Source of the DNA: Myxococcota bacterium
GTDB taxonomy: Bacteria; Myxococcota_A; UBA9160; UBA4427
Direction of reading: 5' to 3'
DNA: 40,477 nucleotides
Assembly: GCA_029941885.1 (NCBI GenBank)
Contig: JAPYTP010000032.1
Location: 1 to 40,477, forward strand
Shown: positions 18,199-27,634 of the stretch, piece by piece
How positions within the stretch are numbered: the first letter of the stretch is position 1
Layout of the letters: each line of letters opens with the position of its first letter
Notes under the pieces: generated by a model
Told to the model about the DNA's origin: nothing
Seen by the model: the letters and a program-made list of their open reading frames with translations, nothing else
The model's database searches: none
Position numbers and translations under genes: made by a program

Positions 18199-19371
18199 TC
18201 AGGTCTGCCCTCTAACCTCCGCAAGGGTCGGTCCGACGCGATCTGCGATCTTGCTCATCGCCTCGACATCGAATCCGAACACTTTTGCTGCATTCAAGCC
18301 GAGTATCTCGCGGACTTCCTGATCGCTCTCGACCTGGCCAAAGGTCGCCTGGAGTGACTCCATGGTATGCGGCCAGGTGCCCTCGAGGTGCGGATAATCC
18401 GAACCCCACATCAACTTGTCGATGCCGATTTCGTGGCGTAGGCCACAATCCTTTGGAGCGAGCATGGAGGCGCCAAAGTAGCACTGCCGCTCGTAGTATT
18501 CCGACGGCTTCATCGAGAGACCCGCCCCGAAATACTTGAAAAGATCCGATGTGTAGTGCGTGTCGAAGGTCTCGAGCTGGTCGAGGATCCAATGCGAGCC
18601 CTGTTCGGTCATCACGAGTTTCAGACTCGGGTAGCGTTCGAATACACCGGCCCAGACGAAGCACGTGAATGCTCGGTGAGCATGCCATGCGACCTCGCAG
18701 ACGAACATCGCGGTTGCGGATGGGGCGTCCCCGTAGTCCGGAGACCAGCCCGAGTGACTGTGGATGGGCATTTCGAGTTCTTCGCAGACCGCCCAGAGGG
18801 GCTCGTAGCGAGGGTCGTGGTAGTAGGGGTTGTCGCCGGTGCCTGCCGGGATGAGGACTCCTCCCCAGAGTCCCATCTCCTTGGCGGCGATCGTGTCCCC
18901 GACCGCGACGTCGATGTCTTCGACGGTAATCATCGCGACACCGGCGTGCCTTCCCGGGCGCTCGTTGCACAGGTCAGCAAGCCAACGGTTGTAGGCGCGC
19001 TGTCCCTCGAGATTGTGCGCAGGGTCGACCTTCGTGCGGTACTGAAGCAGACCCCCACCGAAGGGCGCCTGTTGCGGAAAAATGATCTCCCCGGCGATCC
19101 CGTCGCTCTCGAGTTGCTCGATTCGCATTGCGGGGTCCCATTCGCCCTCGATCGCTCGGAGCACCGACTGGTCCTTGTTGCGGGCGTCTTCTGCCTCCTG
19201 GTCGTAGAAAGTACCGACGCGTGCCTCCATTTCTGCTTCGTAGGCCGCCTGCCATTCGTCATAGGGGCTGCGGAACTTCTCGGGGAGGTACTCTCGATAG
19301 GTCGAGGGTTGGGCACCGGCGTGGCAGTCGGCGCTGATGATCATGACGTTGTCGGAGTTTTCGGTGGACAT
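18199..19371 (-). CDS. Amidohydrolase family protein (amidohydrolase_2)
   Basis: MIISADCHAGAQPSTYREYLPEKFR ... LMWGSDYPHLEGTWP. Confidence 0.93.
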   Translation of the reverse strand: MSTENSDNVMIISADCHAGAQPSTYREYLPEKFRSPYDEWQAAYEAEMEARVGTFYDQEAEDARNKDQSVLRAIEGEWDPAMRIEQLESDGIAGEIIFPQQAPFGGGLLQYRTKVDPAHNLEGQRAYNRWLADLCNERPGRHAGVAMITVEDIDVAVGDTIAAKEMGLWGGVLIPAGTGDNPYYHDPRYEPLWAVCEELEMPIHSHSGWSPDYGDAPSATAMFVCEVAWHAHRAFTCFVWAGVFERYPSLKLVMTEQGSHWILDQLETFDTHYTSDLFKYFGAGLSMKPSEYYERQCYFGASMLAPKDCGLRHEIGIDKLMWGSDYPHLEGTWPHTMESLQATFGQVESDQEVREILGLNAAKVFGFDVEAMSKIADRVGPTLAEVRGQT

Positions 19372-19456
19372 GGGTTGCTCTCCTCGCACGAGGGTTGAGA
19401 GCCGAGCCTCTCATGGCTCGACTATTCCTGGTTGCCGTGGGTCGAAAACGGGGCGG

Positions 19457-20350
19457 CTAGGGGATCCGCTGCTTCACCCAATCCCCGATCCGCTCCATCG
19501 CTTCGGTTGCTTCGGGGAAGGCGCCACAGAGACCGATATAGCCGTGAACCATCTCTGCGGAGATATCAACGATGACGCTTCCGCCCTCCTTGCTCGCGCG
19601 CATAGCGAGTCGCGTCGAGTCGTCCGCGGTTGTGTCTATCTGGCCGACGCTGAGATACATCGGAGGGAGTCCGCCAAGTTTCGCGTGGATGGGCGAGATG
19701 CCTGGGTCTCTGAGGTCACCGGTCGGCCCCGCGTAATCCTTGAAGCGTGCTCGGATCCATTCAGCCGTCACGAAGGGATCGTGACCACGCGGATTCATCG
19801 CAGCGTCTCCCGTCTGTTCCGCATCGAGCCATGGCGTGAGTCCAATCAAACAGGCGGGCAGTGGGTCGCCCGCGTCCCGTAGCGCACACATCGCTGCCAG
19901 CGCGATTCCGCCCCCGCATGAGTCGCCGGCGAACGCGATCCGCTTGGGGTCGATGCCCTGGGCCAGTAACGCTCGATAGGCTGTGGCCGTGTCGTTCATC
20001 GCCTGGGGGTAGGGCGCTTCGTCGGCCCAGGTCCACTGGAAGCACACGACTTTGGCGCCCATATGGCGAGACATGTGTTCGCCGTAGTCGAGATAGTGGT
20101 CGATCACCGTCGAGACGAAGGCGCCCCCGTGAACGTGCATGATGATGCGGTCGCTGTCCTTGTTTTCAGCGGTGATGATCCACTTGGCTTCGATGCCGTC
20201 GAGATCCACCGCTTCGACGATCGTTTCCGGGCTGGCGCTGTTCGGGTGGATCGAGTGCATCTTCTCGCGGACGACTTCGATCGGGTCGTTGTGGTCGACG
20301 TTGCCACCGGGAATCGCGGCCATCAGGGCATCGTGTTCTTTGCTCGCCAT
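19457..20350 (-). CDS. Alpha/beta hydrolase (HSL-type esterase)
   Basis: 297 aa; HVHGGAFVS oxyanion loop, FAGDSCGGGIAL nucleophile elbow; TATAAT at 20389-20394 (minus) upstream. Confidence 0.93.
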   Translation of the reverse strand: MASKEHDALMAAIPGGNVDHNDPIEVVREKMHSIHPNSASPETIVEAVDLDGIEAKWIITAENKDSDRIIMHVHGGAFVSTVIDHYLDYGEHMSRHMGAKVVCFQWTWADEAPYPQAMNDTATAYRALLAQGIDPKRIAFAGDSCGGGIALAAMCALRDAGDPLPACLIGLTPWLDAEQTGDAAMNPRGHDPFVTAEWIRARFKDYAGPTGDLRDPGISPIHAKLGGLPPMYLSVGQIDTTADDSTRLAMRASKEGGSVIVDISAEMVHGYIGLCGAFPEATEAMERIGDWVKQRIP

Positions 20351-20579
20351 CGTGTTCCTTTCAATCTCCGCCGGGGGAGTCGGACGCGATTATAAGCCGC
20401 TTTGCGCCGACTGGGGCGCCATCACCGGGCCGGTTCGAGTCGCGGCAGGGGCGTCTGGTGGTGCGTGTGGCCTGACCTGGCGCGCGGCCGGCAGCTCGTG
20501 TGCAGCCTCGCTCAGGCGATTGCCGAGGAGGTGGCGGGGGCGTTAGAGTCTCGGCCAAATCAATATCCGGAGAAATCCC

Positions 20580-21773
20580 ATGGCCGCCGCCCCCGATATC
20601 ACATCTGAGAGCCTTTTCGATCGCTGCAGGCCGATCGACGTCGACACCCACATTACGGAGCCGGCGGACGTTTGGACCGCGCGCGTTTCGACCAAGAAAT
20701 GGGGCGATAAGGTTCCCCATGTGAAGAGCATCGACGGACGTGACATCTGGCTCATCGACGACCAGATGGTTGGAGGGCCCGGCTTCACGACGGCTGCCGG
20801 CTTCGACGGTTCCTATCCCGATTCGCGAATGGGCTACGACGATATCCCGAAGAGTTCCTTTGACGCCAAGGAGCGTCTCAAGTACATGGACGAAGAGGGA
20901 ATCCATGCGGCCGTCCTCTATCCCAACGTGGGCGGATTCGGTTCGGGCGGCTTCCTCAAACTCGGCGAACCCGAGCTGATGCTCGAATGTGTGCGTGCCT
21001 ACAACGACTTCCTTGTCGATTGGTGCAGCGAGGATCCGAATCGCCTCGTGCCCGTCGCGGCGATGCCTTTCTGGGACGTGAATGAATGTGTGAAGGAAGT
21101 CCACCGCGCAGCCTCGATTGGTCACAGGTCGATCCTGGCCTGTTCCGAGCCCCAGGCTTTCGGCGAGCCTCGCTTGGCGGACAAACACTGGGATCCCTTC
21201 TGGTCCGCGGCCAACGAGACGGGTCTCTCGATCAGTTTCCATATCGGCTCGGGTGACCTGAGCGACATCACCCAGGATCCGTGTGGAATAGGACAGAAGG
21301 CCGCGTTCTCGCGCGTCTCCTCGACGATCTTCATGCAGAACATGGGCTGCATCGCCGACCTGATCTACGGCGGCGTCTGCCATCGATACCCCGACCTCAA
21401 GATGGTGTCGGTCGAGAGCGGTGTCGGATGGATCCCCGCCTTCCTCGAAGCCTGTGATTGGCAGTTCAGCAACGGTCAGGTCCGCAAGGATCACCCGGAA
21501 TACGATCTGCTCCCGAGCGAGTATTTCAAGCGCCAGATATTCGCCTGCTTCTGGTTCGAGAAGGGAGCGCTGCGTTCGACGATCGATCAGCTAGCCGACA
21601 ACCTGTGTTGGGAAACGGACTTCCCGCACCCGACCTGCCAGCACCCGGGTTCAGCGAGCGAGTTCACTCAGCACCCGCGCGACTATATCAACGAGACGAT
21701 TGGTGATTGCGACGAGACCAAAGTCGAGAAGGTGCTGCATTCGAACGCGGCAAAGCTCTACGGCCTCGACTGA
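20580..21773 (+). CDS. Amidohydrolase family protein (amidohydrolase_2)
   Basis: 397 aa; IDVDTHITEPADVW, CWETDFPHPTCQHPGS. Confidence 0.92.
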   Translation: MAAAPDITSESLFDRCRPIDVDTHITEPADVWTARVSTKKWGDKVPHVKSIDGRDIWLIDDQMVGGPGFTTAAGFDGSYPDSRMGYDDIPKSSFDAKERLKYMDEEGIHAAVLYPNVGGFGSGGFLKLGEPELMLECVRAYNDFLVDWCSEDPNRLVPVAAMPFWDVNECVKEVHRAASIGHRSILACSEPQAFGEPRLADKHWDPFWSAANETGLSISFHIGSGDLSDITQDPCGIGQKAAFSRVSSTIFMQNMGCIADLIYGGVCHRYPDLKMVSVESGVGWIPAFLEACDWQFSNGQVRKDHPEYDLLPSEYFKRQIFACFWFEKGALRSTIDQLADNLCWETDFPHPTCQHPGSASEFTQHPRDYINETIGDCDETKVEKVLHSNAAKLYGLD

Positions 21774-21818
21774 CCCCGGCACGAGGTCGGCCGCGCACGC
21801 CGACGGGCGGATTCGTCG

Positions 21819-22511
21819 ATGACGGTCTTCGCGCGCCTGCGCGGAGAGCACGCGTTCGCCGTCTACATCGATCTCAAGAGTCCCTACGCGTATCTCGCGA
21901 TCGACCCGACTCGCGCGATGGCTGCGAGCCTCGGCGTCGCGATCGATTGGCGTCCGTTCACCCTCGACATTCCCAGCTATCTCGGTTCCGCCAAGCTCGA
22001 CAAGAATGCGCGCGGCGTCGAGAGCTCGAGTCGGACGCCGCAGCAATGGTCCGGTGTGAAATACGCCTATGCGGACGCCCGGCGCTACGCGAACCTCACG
22101 GGGAAGACCGTTCGAGGCACGATCAAGATCTGGGACTCGAGTCAGGCCGGGATCGCGATGCTCTGGGCGAAAGGGCAGGGCCGTGAGGTCTTCGATCGGT
22201 TCCTGGATGAGGCCTACCCCGTCTTCTGGAGGCGTGAACTCGATATCGACGATCTCGCGGTTCTCGAAGGGGCGCTCGAGCGCAGCGGCGCAGAGACGAT
22301 CGGCTTTCGTGATTTCGTGCGGGGAGAGGGCCGCGCCGAGCACGACGAACTCAACGAAGCGGCATTCGTCGCTGGGGTCTTTGGCGTTCCGACCTATCTC
22401 GTCGACGACGAGATGTGGTTCGGCCGAGAGCATCTGCCGCGAGTCGCCTGGTTGTTGGACGGTCGAGAGGGCCACGCACCGGACGTTGCGAATCGAGGCT
22501 TCGAGGCATGA
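21819..22511 (+). CDS. DsbA family / 2-hydroxychromene-2-carboxylate isomerase-like protein
   Basis: 230 aa; YIDLKSPYAYLAIDPTRAMA ... FGVPTYLVDDEMWFGREHLPRVAWLL. Confidence 0.8.
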   Translation: MTVFARLRGEHAFAVYIDLKSPYAYLAIDPTRAMAASLGVAIDWRPFTLDIPSYLGSAKLDKNARGVESSSRTPQQWSGVKYAYADARRYANLTGKTVRGTIKIWDSSQAGIAMLWAKGQGREVFDRFLDEAYPVFWRRELDIDDLAVLEGALERSGAETIGFRDFVRGEGRAEHDELNEAAFVAGVFGVPTYLVDDEMWFGREHLPRVAWLLDGREGHAPDVANRGFEA

Positions 22512-23152
22512 GTGCCCCGAGCCGTATCGACGATTCGGCACTCACGATCCTGCTCGATCTTCGGCACCCGCACTCGTATCTCGCGCTGGGCCCCGCGATG
22601 GATTTCGGTCGGAAGATGCAAATCGAGATCAACTGGCTCCCGCTGCAGGTGCCGACGCTGAATCCGCCTTCGGAGCCCAGCCCCCGGGATGATCGGGGAG
22701 TGCTTCATCGCCGTTCCCGGGCCCGTGCGATCGCGCGCGAGATCGAGATCTACAGCGAGGACCAGGGACTCGAAATGTCCGGGTACTATCGAGACGTGGA
22801 CGCTCGGGCGGTGCATCGGGGCTGGTTGTGGATGCGCCAGCACGCGCCGGTGCATCTAGGGTCCTTCCTGACGGAGGTGTTTCGGCGCTACTGGTGCCAC
22901 GAACTCGACGCCACCCGGGTCGAGGAGGTGGCTCGCATCGTGGCGGAGACCGGCGGTGATCAGGGCGGATTTCTCGAATGGTCACGCGGCGAGGGTGCAG
23001 CGGTCGTGGCCGCCCTTTCGGCCGAACTCGGCGAGCGCGGGCTCACGGGGGTCCCGGGCTATCTCGCCCGGGGCGAGTTCTTTCTCGGCCGCCAACACCT
23101 GCCGATGATTCGATGGCTCCTCGAAGGTCGACCGGGGTCGGGGCCGATCTGA
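22508..23152 (+). CDS. DsbA family / 2-hydroxychromene-2-carboxylate isomerase-like protein (tandem paralogue)
   Basis: LLDLRHPHSYLALGPAMDFGRKMQIEINWLPLQVPTL ... LTGVPGYLARGEFFLGRQHLPMIRWLL; ATGA overlap with upstream gene. Confidence 0.78.
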   Translation: MSAPSRIDDSALTILLDLRHPHSYLALGPAMDFGRKMQIEINWLPLQVPTLNPPSEPSPRDDRGVLHRRSRARAIAREIEIYSEDQGLEMSGYYRDVDARAVHRGWLWMRQHAPVHLGSFLTEVFRRYWCHELDATRVEEVARIVAETGGDQGGFLEWSRGEGAAVVAALSAELGERGLTGVPGYLARGEFFLGRQHLPMIRWLLEGRPGSGPI

Positions 23153-23253
23153 GACCCGGAGGGTTCTGAATTGGATAGGATGACGGGGTCGAGGGATCCC
23201 TCGAGATCGCGCGTGCGATCCCACTGGATCGAGTCATCAGGAGCCCGGCTGCC

Positions 23254-24203
23254 ATGGGCCGCTTTCCCTTTGGTATTGCCTTCGGCTGGTACCCGGTCGC
23301 GTGGAGCTTCGAGATCGAAGCGGGCGCGGTCGAGAAGCGACGCTATTTCGATCGGGAGCTGATCGTGTTCCGCGGGGACTCGGTGAAGTACATGTTCTCG
23401 ATGCGTTCTGTCCCCATCTGGGGGCACATCTCGGTGTCGGGGGAAAGGTCGTCGGAGATTCGATCCGCTGCCCCTTTCACGGCTGGCGATTTTCTGGCGA
23501 CGGCGAGTGCCTCGAGATTCCCTACGCGAAGCGCATTCCCGGGAATGCTCGGGCGGACGCCTATCCGTCACGCGAGCAGGCTGGCCTGGCCTGGGCCTGG
23601 TATCACCCGCAGCGCGCCAAGCCGAGGTTTGAACCGCTGGAGATTCCCGAATACCATACCGAGGACTGGGCCGAGGAATGGACGCACTACGCGTGGATGA
23701 TTCAGACCCACCCCCAGGAGGTCGCCGAAAACAGCGTCGACTGGCCACATTTTCATACCGTCCACATGATGGAGCCACCGCCCGAACGCGACGTCCGTTT
23801 CGAGGGGCACGAGATCCGCTGTGAGGCGGCAACGCGCAAGCAGGTGACGACGATGGATGGGGTCCCGGATGAGATTCGCGTGATCGGGAGGAATCCGGGA
23901 CTGGGCACGAGCTATGTGCGCTACAGCGGGATGGGGGAGACGGTGATCATCATGGGGATGACGCCCATCGACAACGATACGATGCATATGCGATTCGGCG
24001 TGATCGGAAAGAAGGACGGGCGGACCGACGAAGAGATGGCGGCTTTCATCAAGCTATACGCAGACGATATGGCGCTTGCCGTCGAGCAGGATTTTCCGAT
24101 CTGGGAGAACAAGGTCTATCGTTCGACCCCGAATCTCTGCGATGGCGATGGCCCGGTTCCCGACTATCGCCGCTGGGCGTCCCAGTTCTACGTCGAGTCC
24201 TAG
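23254..24203 (+). pseudogene. Rieske [2Fe-2S] ring-hydroxylating oxygenase alpha-subunit-like protein with apparent single-base frameshift
   Basis: Frame 1: MGRFPFGIAFGWYPVAWSFEIEAGAVEKRRYFDRELIVFRGDS; then frame 3: GEVHVLDAFCPHLGAHLGVGGKVVGDSIRCPFHGW.... Adding one G at ~23382-23383 joins them. Rieske ligands C-x-H and C-x2-H are intact. Confidence 0.85.
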
Positions 24204-24216
24204 TCCACCGAATGGA

Positions 24217-25167
24217 TCATCGGGCCGGGCCTTCGGGAGCGTCCTTGAGGACCGGCGTCTCGATCAACTCGAGCATCGTACCGTCGGGATCACGAAAGAA
24301 GATGGCATTCAAGCCGTCGATCATTGGAATATCCGGGCCCATCGTGAGCCAACACGCTCCCGAGTGTTCGACGCCGAGCCGGTCGAGTTCTTCGCACGAG
24401 GCCGCCGCGTCCGCCACCAGGAAAGCCATTCGGAAGGGGCCGAGATGGTTGGCCTCGACCAGTGGCCGGCCGATCGGCCTGGGCCGCTTCCACTCGAGCA
24501 GATCCAGGATCATCGACTCCGGGTTGCCTCCGATCGCCAGGAAATCCGCTCGATACTCGCAATCGCCGTCGAACCCGAAGCCTGAGCCACTCGACGGCGG
24601 CGGTTCCGCGCGAGCTGTGATCGGCGTGACGCCGAGCACGAGTTGATACCAATCGGAGGAGTGGTCGAGATCGGTGCAGTTGATGTTGATATGCGACATC
24701 CGCACGGGACCGGGTCGTTCGACGAATTCGATGCAGGTGCCGTCCGGATCCTGGCAGCAGAAGAACCTGACCGTCTGACCCGCGAGGACCGGGACCTCGA
24801 CCGGTGCGCTTCGGGTCTCGATGCCGTCGGCGGTCAGTTTCCCGTGGAGGGCATCGAGATCCTCTACGGCGAGGCAGACTCGCATGAAACCGAGGTGATT
24901 CGCTTCGGGGTGTGGCTTGCCGATCGGTCGGGGCTGCTGCCATTCGAGCAGGTCGATCGCGGGGCCAGCCTGCCGCCGATCGTCGTGAAGGAGGTAGGCA
25001 TCCCAGACGACCTGGCCCGGGAGTCCGAAGCCCGCACCGTCCTGGGGCTCGGGCTTCGTATGGGATTGGGGCGCGAGTCCGACGAGATCGCGATAAAAAC
25101 GCATCGATCGATCGAGGTCCGAGCAATTGATGTTGATGTGGGTGACAGCGAGAAGGTCGAGGGCCAA
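24217..25167 (-). CDS. Two-domain VOC family protein (glyoxalase/extradiol-dioxygenase-like)
   Basis: 316 aa; two internal repeats HININCSDLDRSMRFY...DPDGTCIEFVE and HININCTDLDHSSDWY...DPDGTMLELIE. Confidence 0.9.
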   Translation of the reverse strand: MALDLLAVTHININCSDLDRSMRFYRDLVGLAPQSHTKPEPQDGAGFGLPGQVVWDAYLLHDDRRQAGPAIDLLEWQQPRPIGKPHPEANHLGFMRVCLAVEDLDALHGKLTADGIETRSAPVEVPVLAGQTVRFFCCQDPDGTCIEFVERPGPVRMSHININCTDLDHSSDWYQLVLGVTPITARAEPPPSSGSGFGFDGDCEYRADFLAIGGNPESMILDLLEWKRPRPIGRPLVEANHLGPFRMAFLVADAAASCEELDRLGVEHSGACWLTMGPDIPMIDGLNAIFFRDPDGTMLELIETPVLKDAPEGPAR

Positions 25168-25179
25168 GGGAGTCGTCTC

Positions 25180-25962
25180 CTATTGATTGCGGCCGCGTTC
25201 CATGACGGCGCTCCGGCGCTTGCCGATCTCGGCGCTGTCGATCTTCTTGGATGATTCAATGCCGGTCTGCAGTTCGTATTCCATCGCGTCGTCGAAGAGC
25301 ATCGAATACCCCGTGTCGATCATCGTCTTGAGCTGCTCCATGATTTCGGGAACGCACCCGCAAATGTCGATCGCGAGGGCGCGTGCCTCGTCGAGAAGCG
25401 ATTCTGGTTCGCAGACTCGATTCGCGAGTCCCCATTCCGCAGCGCGCTCGGCGCTTAGGGCGTTGCCGGAAAGGCTGATTTCCTTGGCGCGGTTGATTCC
25501 GATCAAGCGCGGGAGGCGCTGGCTGAGGCCCCATCCAGGGACGATCCCGACTCGCGCATGGGTATCGAGGAATTTCGCTCCCTTCGCGACGAAGATCATG
25601 TCGCAGGCCAAGGCGAGTTCGAAGCCGGCCGTCGCTGCAGCGCCGTTGACCGCGGCGATCACGGGACCCGAGAAATTCGCGATGTTCACACGCATCGCAT
25701 CCTGGCCGGCGACCGAGAGGTCGTACCCGGTCTGGCCTTCGCTGCCGCCACCAATCTCCTTCAAGTCCATGCCGGCGCAGAAGGCGCGCCCCGCACCGGT
25801 CAAGATGACGGCGCGAATTTCCTTGTCGGCTTCGAGTTCGGCGAAGGCCGATGCAATCGCGATCCGCAGCTCTGCGTTGAGTGCATTCATCTGATCGGGC
25901 CGGTTGAGGGTCACGATTGCGATCGGGGCTTCGCGATCGATCTGCAGGACGGGCTCTTGCAT
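25180..25962 (-). CDS. Enoyl-CoA hydratase/isomerase family protein
   Basis: 260 aa; AIVTLNRPDQMNALNAELR, GAGRAFCAGMDLKEIGG, AAVNGAAATAGFELALACD. Confidence 0.94.
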   Translation of the reverse strand: MQEPVLQIDREAPIAIVTLNRPDQMNALNAELRIAIASAFAELEADKEIRAVILTGAGRAFCAGMDLKEIGGGSEGQTGYDLSVAGQDAMRVNIANFSGPVIAAVNGAAATAGFELALACDMIFVAKGAKFLDTHARVGIVPGWGLSQRLPRLIGINRAKEISLSGNALSAERAAEWGLANRVCEPESLLDEARALAIDICGCVPEIMEQLKTMIDTGYSMLFDDAMEYELQTGIESSKKIDSAEIGKRRSAVMERGRNQ

Positions 25963-25985
25963 GTAGAGGCTCCTCGAAGTTCGTG

Positions 25986-26756
25986 TTAGAGATCGTGTGC
26001 GTTGACCTGGAGGCCGCCTTCGACACCTAGAACCTGACCGGTCACGAAGGATGAGCGATCCGAGCAGAGATATGTCACGGCATCCGCAATTTCATCCGGA
26101 CGGCCGAAGCGACGCAGGGCGTGCAGCTTTTCTGTCGATTCGCGAATTTCAGGGTAGGCCTCGAGATAGCCCGCCATGCCCGGAGTCTCGATTCCTCCCG
26201 GGGCGACCGAATTGACTCGGATCCCACGCTGGGCGTATTCGGCGGCGGCGGTCCTGGTCAAGGCGATGACCCCACCCTTGCTTGCCGCATAGGCGGCTTG
26301 GGTGACCTGGCCCCTGATACCCGATATGGACGAAATGTTGACGATCGAACCGCCCCCGGATTCGATCATCGCGGGAATCTGATACTTGAGGCAGAGCCAG
26401 ACGCCGGTCAGCGAGACGGCAAGGCAGCGATCCCATCGCTTCCGATCGAGTTCGTGAGTTGCATGGAAGCCGGCGCCCAGCGCGGCGTTATTCGAGGCAC
26501 AGTGCAGGCCACCGAAACGATCGACGGTCGCGCGAACCATTTTTTTCACGCCTTCCTCGTCGGAGACGTCCGTCTGAACGGCGAGCGCCTCGAAGCCTTC
26601 GGCCTCGATCATTCCGACGGTCGCGAGGGCGCTCTGTTCATTCCAGTCCGCGACGACGACCGAAGCGCCCTCGCGGGCGAAGACCTGTGCGGTCACGCGG
26701 CCGATCCCACTCCCCGAGCCCGTGACGATTCCGACTTTGCCGTCGAGCAGCCCCAT
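25986..26756 (-). CDS. SDR family oxidoreductase
   Basis: MGLLDGKVGIVTGSGSGIGRVTA, NNAAL, YAASK; C-terminal part of the longer ORF to 27335. Confidence 0.93.
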   Translation of the reverse strand: MGLLDGKVGIVTGSGSGIGRVTAQVFAREGASVVVADWNEQSALATVGMIEAEGFEALAVQTDVSDEEGVKKMVRATVDRFGGLHCASNNAALGAGFHATHELDRKRWDRCLAVSLTGVWLCLKYQIPAMIESGGGSIVNISSISGIRGQVTQAAYAASKGGVIALTRTAAAEYAQRGIRVNSVAPGGIETPGMAGYLEAYPEIRESTEKLHALRRFGRPDEIADAVTYLCSDRSSFVTGQVLGVEGGLQVNAHDL

Positions 26757-27634
26757 CAGGCTGCTCGATCCTTCTTGGGTGGCGGCCAGCCCGGGAGTAG
26801 GCCATTCCTCTTGACGAAGCTCGGCGCGTGGAAGCTCTCCCCGCTTCGCGATCTGCCTTCCTCTGTCGTGAGCAGCCAGACCAACATATTGGCGGGGACC
26901 TCCGGAGGTGCGCCACCGGCGATCTGTTGCTGGTAGATCGGATCGTTCTTGCCGAGCATCGTGAGCTGGGCCTCGGTCGGGACATATCCCGGGTCGATGT
27001 TGTAGGCGCGAATGCCCTCGTCCTTGAACTCGACGTGGATGAATCCGGCCATGCGATGGAATGCGCTCTTCGATGCTCCGTAGGCAAAGCCCCAGCCGCC
27101 CTCGGTCGTCTTGCTCGGCGGATCGTACTGGCCTGCGTTCGACGTCATATTTACGACCGTGCCCGTCTTTCGCTGGCGCATGTGGTTCAGAACGTTCCTC
27201 GTGAGATGGAACTGGGCAAAGAAATTGCCTTCGAAGACCAGGGCGAGCTTTTCCTCCTCGAGTTCCATGAAGGGGTCCATCACGCCGGCGCCCTGGTATA
27301 TGCCGTTGTTGTAGAGCACGTCGATCTTGCCCCACTCTTCGAGGGTCCTCTCGACGGCGGCATCGAGACTCGGTCGGTCGAGGAGGTCGAGTCGCAGGGG
27401 GAGTGCACGTTGTCCGCGCTTCTCGACCAGGGCGGCGGTCTCTTCGACACTGCCAGGGAGCGCAGTCTGTTTCCCGGCGTTCGCACTCGAGGACGCGTAG
27501 TCGTGGGTTTCACCGGCGTGTAGGGTGCGTGCGGTGACGACGACGTCGTAGCCCGCGTCGGCAAGTGCGAGGGCGCCTGCCTTGCCGATTCCGCGGCTGG
27601 CACCGGTGATGAAGGCGACGGGGGCGTCGGGCAT
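26756..27634 (-). CDS. SDR family oxidoreductase
   Basis: MPDAPVAFITGASRGIGKAGALALADAGYDVVVTART, YGASKSAF; TGATG overlap with the next SDR. Confidence 0.92.
   Translation of the reverse strand: MPDAPVAFITGASRGIGKAGALALADAGYDVVVTARTLHAGETHDYASSSANAGKQTALPGSVEETAALVEKRGQRALPLRLDLLDRPSLDAAVERTLEEWGKIDVLYNNGIYQGAGVMDPFMELEEEKLALVFEGNFFAQFHLTRNVLNHMRQRKTGTVVNMTSNAGQYDPPSKTTEGGWGFAYGASKSAFHRMAGFIHVEFKDEGIRAYNIDPGYVPTEAQLTMLGKNDPIYQQQIAGGAPPEVPANMLVWLLTTEEGRSRSGESFHAPSFVKRNGLLPGWPPPKKDRAA

Noticed and set aside
20361-21494. 377-aa minus ORF antisense to the amidohydrolase at 20580
   Set aside because: Shadow ORF; homologous content is on the + strand.
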